Assembly (NCBI RefSeq): GCF_024294905.1
Contig: NZ_JANCOC010000005.1
Span: 129,059 to 148,591, forward strand
Source of the DNA: Rothia gullae
GTDB taxonomy: Bacteria > Actinomycetota > Actinomycetes > Actinomycetales > Micrococcaceae
Reading direction: 5' to 3'
DNA: 19,533 nt
Of the stretch, positions 16,562 through 19,533 are shown piece by piece (position 1 is the stretch's first letter; every line of letters starts with the position of its first letter). Made by a program: the position numbers and the translations under genes. The notes beneath the pieces are model-generated. The model ran no database searches and was not told where the DNA came from. It worked only from the letters and a program-made list of their open reading frames with translations.

Positions 16562-16729
16562 CTAGGAGAGGTTTTCGAGGTCCTTCTCCAGTTGCTCGCT
16601 CATCGTTTCGAGGCGCTTGACGCGCTCTACGGGGTCCATGGCGAGGGTCGCCGCGAGTTGGCGCTCAAATTCGGCGTCAAGCTCAGCGGTTTCTTCTGCC
16701 GTGCTGTTAGTCTCCGGTTCTTTAGGCAC
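16562..16729 (-). CDS. Small charged protein overlapping the HAD gene
   Basis: A 55-residue frame starts with GTG inside the end of the HAD phosphatase gene and ends at TAG 16562. The two genes overlap by 8 bases (GTGCCTAA), and AGGGGA lies about 6 bases before the GTG. The product starts MPKEPETNSTAEETAELDAE and continues as a probable helix rich in E, R, K and L, ending EQLEKDLENLS. It has no cysteine, signal peptide or membrane segment. The same slot in M. tuberculosis holds the 58-residue Rv1693, of unknown function. Conserved place, overlap and ribosome site make it a real gene. Its function is not known to me. Confidence 0.8.
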   Translation of the reverse strand: MPKEPETNSTAEETAELDAEFERQLAATLAMDPVERVKRLETMSEQLEKDLENLS

Positions 16730-17759
16730 CGGGGATCCCCTGGATGTTGGGGCATGCGCCCTGTTCGGGGTTTGCCGCCCACCATGCCGCGCAGGCTACG
16801 CGCCATGCTTCGGCTTCACTCTCGCTACCCGTGAATGCTTCGGTATCTGCAATCTCGGGGCCGGTCAGGCTCATGTTTTCACCGCGGACTCGTGCCTGCC
16901 AGGTGGGGCCGGTTGCGGTGACTTCGTAGCCTTCGTAGAGCACCTCAATTTCGGGGTAGGGTGCGAAGAAGTCCCCGAGGGTGCGCAGAATATAGGTCGG
17001 ACGCTGGTTCGGCACGGCCTCGATGACGTCCTGGTAGGTCTGTACGCCGGTGAGGACGAGGGCGCCGTCCATCTTTGCGTTGTTGGCGCCGAGAATGTCG
17101 GTGTCCAGGCGGTCACCCACGATGACGGGGCGGCTGGAGTTTACAGCCTGCGCTGCGGTGTGGAAGATGGGTGCTTCGGGCTTGCCCGCGACGAGCGGGG
17201 TGCGGCGGGTTGCGCTTGCCACTGCTGCTACGAGGGTTCCGTTGCCGGGTGCCTGGCCTCGTTCCTTGGGGATGCTCTGGTCGGTGTTGGTGGCAATCCA
17301 GAGGATGTCGGGGTTTGCGAGAGTGTAGGCGGCTTCCGCGAGGTCTTCCCAGCCGATCTTGGGGTCGAAACCCTGGATGACGGCTACGGGGCCTTCTTCT
17401 TCCTTGCGTACGGTTTCGAGGCCTACCGCACGAACGCAGTCGGCAAGTGCTTCGGTGCCGGTGATGAGTACTTTGGAGCCTGCGGGTACGTGCTGTGCGA
17501 GCAGCGCGGCGCCTGCCTGTGCGGAGCTGACAACTCGTTCTGCTCGGGTGTGCACGCCCAGTTCTCGCAGGTGCTCTGCTACAGATTCTACGGAGCGCGA
17601 TGCGTTGTTGGTGACGAAGATGACCGGTACGTTGAGTTCTTCTTCAGCACGGTTGAGCGCTTCGGGTGCGCCTTCGATGGCGAAGGGACCCGCATAGACC
17701 ACGCCGTCCAGATCGGAGAGGAGGGCATCATAGCGGGATAGGAGTGCGTTCGTGGTCAT
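16722..17759 (-). CDS. HAD-IIA phosphatase, probable glycerol 3-phosphate phosphatase
   Basis: Equivalent by position to Rv1692, reported as a glycerol 3-phosphate phosphatase that recycles lipid head groups. The 345-residue product has HAD motif I DLDGVVY (16-22, nucleophile D16), motif II FVTNN (48-52), motif III lysine K193 (AGKPEAP) and motif IV GDRLDTD (215-221). The NagD-type cap lies between. A C-terminal part of about 75 residues (270-345), with W287, W319 and paired W326/W327, goes beyond a minimal NagD core. Rv1692 is of similar length. The ATG at 17759 has AGAGGA about 8 bases upstream. An upstream in-frame ATG at 17900 lies within the preceding terminator and is rejected. The exact substrate is inferred. 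Confidence 0.9.
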   Translation of the reverse strand: MTTNALLSRYDALLSDLDGVVYAGPFAIEGAPEALNRAEEELNVPVIFVTNNASRSVESVAEHLRELGVHTRAERVVSSAQAGAALLAQHVPAGSKVLITGTEALADCVRAVGLETVRKEEEGPVAVIQGFDPKIGWEDLAEAAYTLANPDILWIATNTDQSIPKERGQAPGNGTLVAAVASATRRTPLVAGKPEAPIFHTAAQAVNSSRPVIVGDRLDTDILGANNAKMDGALVLTGVQTYQDVIEAVPNQRPTYILRTLGDFFAPYPEIEVLYEGYEVTATGPTWQARVRGENMSLTGPEIADTEAFTGSESEAEAWRVACAAWWAANPEQGACPNIQGIPGA

Positions 17760-17840
17760 AGAGTGTTCCTCTCGGGGTCTCTGGCGGTTGTCGCTATTAA
17801 TCGTACCTGTTAGGCACTCTAGCGTTGGTGCCTTCGGGCG

Positions 17841-17846
17841 ATTATA
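17841..17846 (-). promoter_or_regulatory. -10 box of the HAD-tlyA unit
   Basis: A perfect TATAAT on the minus strand lies just past the upstream terminator, giving a leader of about 75 bases before the HAD start. No recognisable -35 box lies 16-18 bases upstream, where the terminator stem sits. Confidence 0.5.
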
Positions 17847-17850
17847 TGGA

Positions 17851-17897
17851 AAACCGCTGGACGCTCTCCCCTGCTTGGGTGTGGCGTCCAGCGGTTT
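17851..17897 (-). terminator. Rho-independent terminator of the TPR-type gene
   Basis: AAACCGCTGGACGC (17851-17864) and GCGTCCAGCGGTTT (17884-17897) form a perfect 14-bp stem. The T run is short (TTTT) on the minus strand. It lies 50 bases past the stop of the upstream gene. Confidence 0.85.
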
Positions 17898-17947
17898 CAC
17901 GCTGACACTTAGGTCGCGTATTTAGAATTCTTAGATTCTCCGCAGTC

Positions 17948-19048
17948 TTATTCTACGGAGGTTTCTTCTGCTTCTTCAGTCTTGGGAGCTTCGGTCTTCT
18001 CGTCCTCAGCTACTTCCTCTTCTGCGGAAGCATCAGCGGTCTCTTCAGCGTCTCCTGCGGTCTCAGTGAGTTCTACAGACTTCTCTTCCTGTTCGAAGAG
18101 GCCTGCTTCACCGAACATGTCGAAGATTTCGGGTTCAGCGAAGTTGCCTTGGCCCAGTGCTGCTTCTGCCATGAATGCGAGACGTGCCCAACGTTCTGCT
18201 TCCTGGTTACGGCCTGCGTTAGCCAGCGCGTCGGAGTATGCGCTGAACAGGCGGGGGCTGTACTCGAAGGCACGCTTGGGGTTCAGCTGAGGAATCTGCA
18301 GCGCTACGACAGCTTCAGACTTCTTGCCCTGATCGCTGAGGAGGCCGGATTCAACGATGGCGAGCTCTACACGCACGTTGGCGGGCAGTTCTTCCTTCTT
18401 GAATTCTGTAATCATTTCCATTGCCTTGGGCAGGCGGCCGAGCGCGCGTTCGCAGTCCACCAGCAGTGCCAGGTGGTCTACGGAGCCGCTAATACGGCGG
18501 TGGGTGCGCAGTTCGCGCAGTGCCAGTTCGAAGTCTTCTGCCACGTATGCGGCGACACCAACGGCTTCGCGTACTGCGGCGATACGGCCTGCGCTGCGGG
18601 AAGCGGCAACGGCGTGTTCCAGCGCGAATTCGGGGTCGATGTCGAGGTAGCGACCAGCCATAGCGAGGTGCTTTGCGACGGTTTCTGCGTTGCGCGGTTC
18701 CAGGGCGCGCAGCTGACGGAAGGTCGCACCATCCAGCTCGCGACCGGTGATGTCGTCGTCAATTTCCGGTGCCTTGGGCTTTGCAGGACGGTAGCCTGCA
18801 CGACCACCAATGCTGCGTACTTCTTCGCGAGGTGCTTCTGCCTCGGGACCGTTGGAGCGAGGTGCCTTGGATCGGGAGTCGGAGCGACGACCGTCGAACT
18901 TTTTGCCTCCGCGGTCGTTACGCTTGAAACCGCCCTTGCCGCCAAAGTTCTTGCCGCCCTTCTTGGAGCGGAAGTCCTTTCCTCCGCTGTTCTTGCGGTG
19001 CTGGCGGGGGCCGGAGTCGTTAGACTCGTGACGGGGGGTCTCAGACAT
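17948..19048 (-). CDS. Tetratricopeptide-type protein with basic head and acidic tail
   Basis: I infer a helical-repeat protein by likeness in place and build to Rv1691. Its function is unknown. The 366-residue product has three parts. Residues 1-90 are glycine-, lysine- and arginine-rich with KNFGG/KKFDG-like repeats, suggesting nucleic acid binding. Residues 105-315 are helical, with alanine-rich pairs such as ALEHAVAASRSAG and ALRELRTHRR that look like tetratricopeptide repeats. Residues 322-366 are strongly acidic. No signal peptide or membrane segment is seen. The ATG at 19048 has AAGGAG 4 bases upstream. An in-frame upstream ATG at 19129 lacks one. It is the first gene after the rRNA operon and ends at a strong terminator, so it is probably monocistronic. 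Confidence 0.85.
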   Translation of the reverse strand: MSETPRHESNDSGPRQHRKNSGGKDFRSKKGGKNFGGKGGFKRNDRGGKKFDGRRSDSRSKAPRSNGPEAEAPREEVRSIGGRAGYRPAKPKAPEIDDDITGRELDGATFRQLRALEPRNAETVAKHLAMAGRYLDIDPEFALEHAVAASRSAGRIAAVREAVGVAAYVAEDFELALRELRTHRRISGSVDHLALLVDCERALGRLPKAMEMITEFKKEELPANVRVELAIVESGLLSDQGKKSEAVVALQIPQLNPKRAFEYSPRLFSAYSDALANAGRNQEAERWARLAFMAEAALGQGNFAEPEIFDMFGEAGLFEQEEKSVELTETAGDAEETADASAEEEVAEDEKTEAPKTEEAEETSVE

Positions 19049-19178
19049 GAATCTCCTTGGGAGGTATCCGCCAGCGTGGGCGGGTAGGGTATGCAGTCGA
19101 TTCGGGCGAACCGCTGCCTGAGGCATCAACTCTATGAGGGGTGCTTTAGATACACCCGCTAATGCCTAAACATAAGCC

Positions 19179-19193
19179 ATACTATTCTAGTAT
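19179..19193. promoter_or_regulatory. Palindrome in the promoter region of the TPR-type gene
   Basis: ATACTA-TTC-TAGTAT is a perfect 6-bp inverted repeat with a 3-base centre. On the minus strand it overlaps -10-like hexamers TATACT and TAGAAT, so it could be an operator or merely a promoter by chance. A start here would give a leader of about 130 bases. Confidence 0.4.
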
Positions 19194-19241
19194 AGAGAGC
19201 ACCTTCCGTGCACCCGTACTGATGGGATGTTAAAGACAAAT

Positions 19242-19263
19242 GGGGAGGCCTAACGGCCTCCCC
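19242..19263. terminator. Second hairpin after the rRNA operon
   Basis: GGGGAGGCC (19242-19250) and GGCCTCCCC (19255-19263) form a perfect 9-bp stem with a four-base loop. It lies directly behind the main terminator. On the minus strand it is followed by ATTTGTCTTT, a weak T-rich tail, so it may act as a backup. Confidence 0.6.
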
Positions 19264-19293
19264 AAAAAAATAGCCCCGGCGAAGCCGGGGCTA
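19264..19293 (-). terminator. rRNA operon terminator
   Basis: TAGCCCCGGC (19271-19280) and GCCGGGGCTA (19284-19293) form a 10-bp GC-rich stem with loop GAA. It is followed on the minus strand by seven T. It lies about 10 bases past the 5S rRNA gene. Confidence 0.92.
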
Positions 19294-19303
19294 TTGAATA
19301 ATA

Positions 19304-19422
19304 AAGCGGCAATAACCTACTCTCCCACACCCTCAAAAGTGCAGTACCATCGGCGCAAAGAGCCTTAGCTTCTGGGTTCGGAATGGAACCAGGCGTTTCC
19401 CTCTTGCTATAATCACCGCAAA
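19304..19422 (-). rRNA. rrf: 5S rRNA
   Basis: The minus strand reads as a full 5S gene of about 119 bases. It contains the conserved blocks CCATTCCGAACCCAGAAG, GCGCCGATGGTACTGCA and GGGTGTGGGAGAGTAGG, and its ends can pair (GCGG with CCGC). The exact ends are uncertain by a few bases. It follows 23S after about 58 bases in the normal operon order. Confidence 0.93.
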
Positions 19423-19480
19423 CCTACGGGATTGTTATCCAAAAACCATACAGTGAACGCAAACAACAAACATCTCGAAA

Positions 19481-19533
19481 AAGTAAGCCTTCGGCCTATT
19501 AGTACCAGTCAACTCCACGAGTCTTCAGTCCCC
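19481..19533 (-). rRNA. rrl: 23S rRNA, 3' end (partial)
   Basis: The minus strand ends with GACTGGTACTAATAGGCCG followed by AGGCTTAC, matching the conserved 3' end of bacterial 23S rRNA. The gene continues beyond the right edge of the window. The 3' boundary is estimated by analogy with other species. Confidence 0.9.

Noticed and set aside
17760..17900. Upstream start extending the HAD protein by 47 residues
   Set aside because: The extension would begin inside the terminator stem of the preceding gene and has no ribosome site. The ATG at 17759 has one.
19049..19129. Upstream start extending the TPR-type protein by 27 residues
   Set aside because: AAGGAG lies right before the ATG at 19048, and the extension lacks its own ribosome site.

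Overview
The window is a stretch of core chromosome from a high-GC Gram-positive bacterium (Actinobacteria). Gene order and protein sequences fit the Micrococcaceae best, and Rothia is my leading guess for the genus. That guess rests on recalled resemblance and moderate GC content, not on a search. Every gene I can support lies on the minus strand, so transcription runs from high to low coordinates.

Right end, read in the direction of transcription: the 3' tip of a 23S rRNA gene, a 5S rRNA gene and an rRNA terminator with a second hairpin behind it. Next come a tetratricopeptide-type protein with a basic glycine-rich head and acidic tail (17948-19048), a strong terminator, a HAD-IIA phosphatase (16722-17759), an overlapping 55-residue small protein (16562-16729), tlyA, nadK and recN. 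This matches the order Rv1691-Rv1696 of Mycobacterium tuberculosis.

Middle: pyrG, a NUDIX ADP-ribose pyrophosphatase, xerD and parA. The two genes that usually sit between recN and pyrG in mycobacteria and corynebacteria (steA and steB/mctB relatives) are absent. They are replaced by about 340 bases in which I see no gene.

Left: scpA and scpB (overlapping by 8 bases, with a well-formed promoter upstream), rluB, a prephenate dehydrogenase (tyrA), cmk and der, then tRNA-Pro(GGG) with its own promoter and terminator. A 15-base poly-C tract lies at the left edge.

The genes share themes rather than one pathway. ParA, ScpA, ScpB and XerD serve chromosome partition, condensation and dimer resolution. 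TlyA, RluB, Der and the rRNA and tRNA genes serve ribosome production. PyrG and Cmk handle cytidine nucleotides, NadK makes NADP, RecN repairs DNA and TyrA makes tyrosine precursors.

I found no mobile element, CRISPR array, prophage or defence system, and no clear sign of a new multi-gene system. The most interesting points are: a consensus promoter embedded in a long inverted repeat between parA and scpA; an insertion of about 75 residues inside the DNA-binding domain of XerD; low-complexity charged tails on five proteins; a short overlapping gene that is easily missed; a probably leaderless NUDIX mRNA; an AT-rich, hairpin-rich gap between tlyA and nadK; and the lost steAB block.
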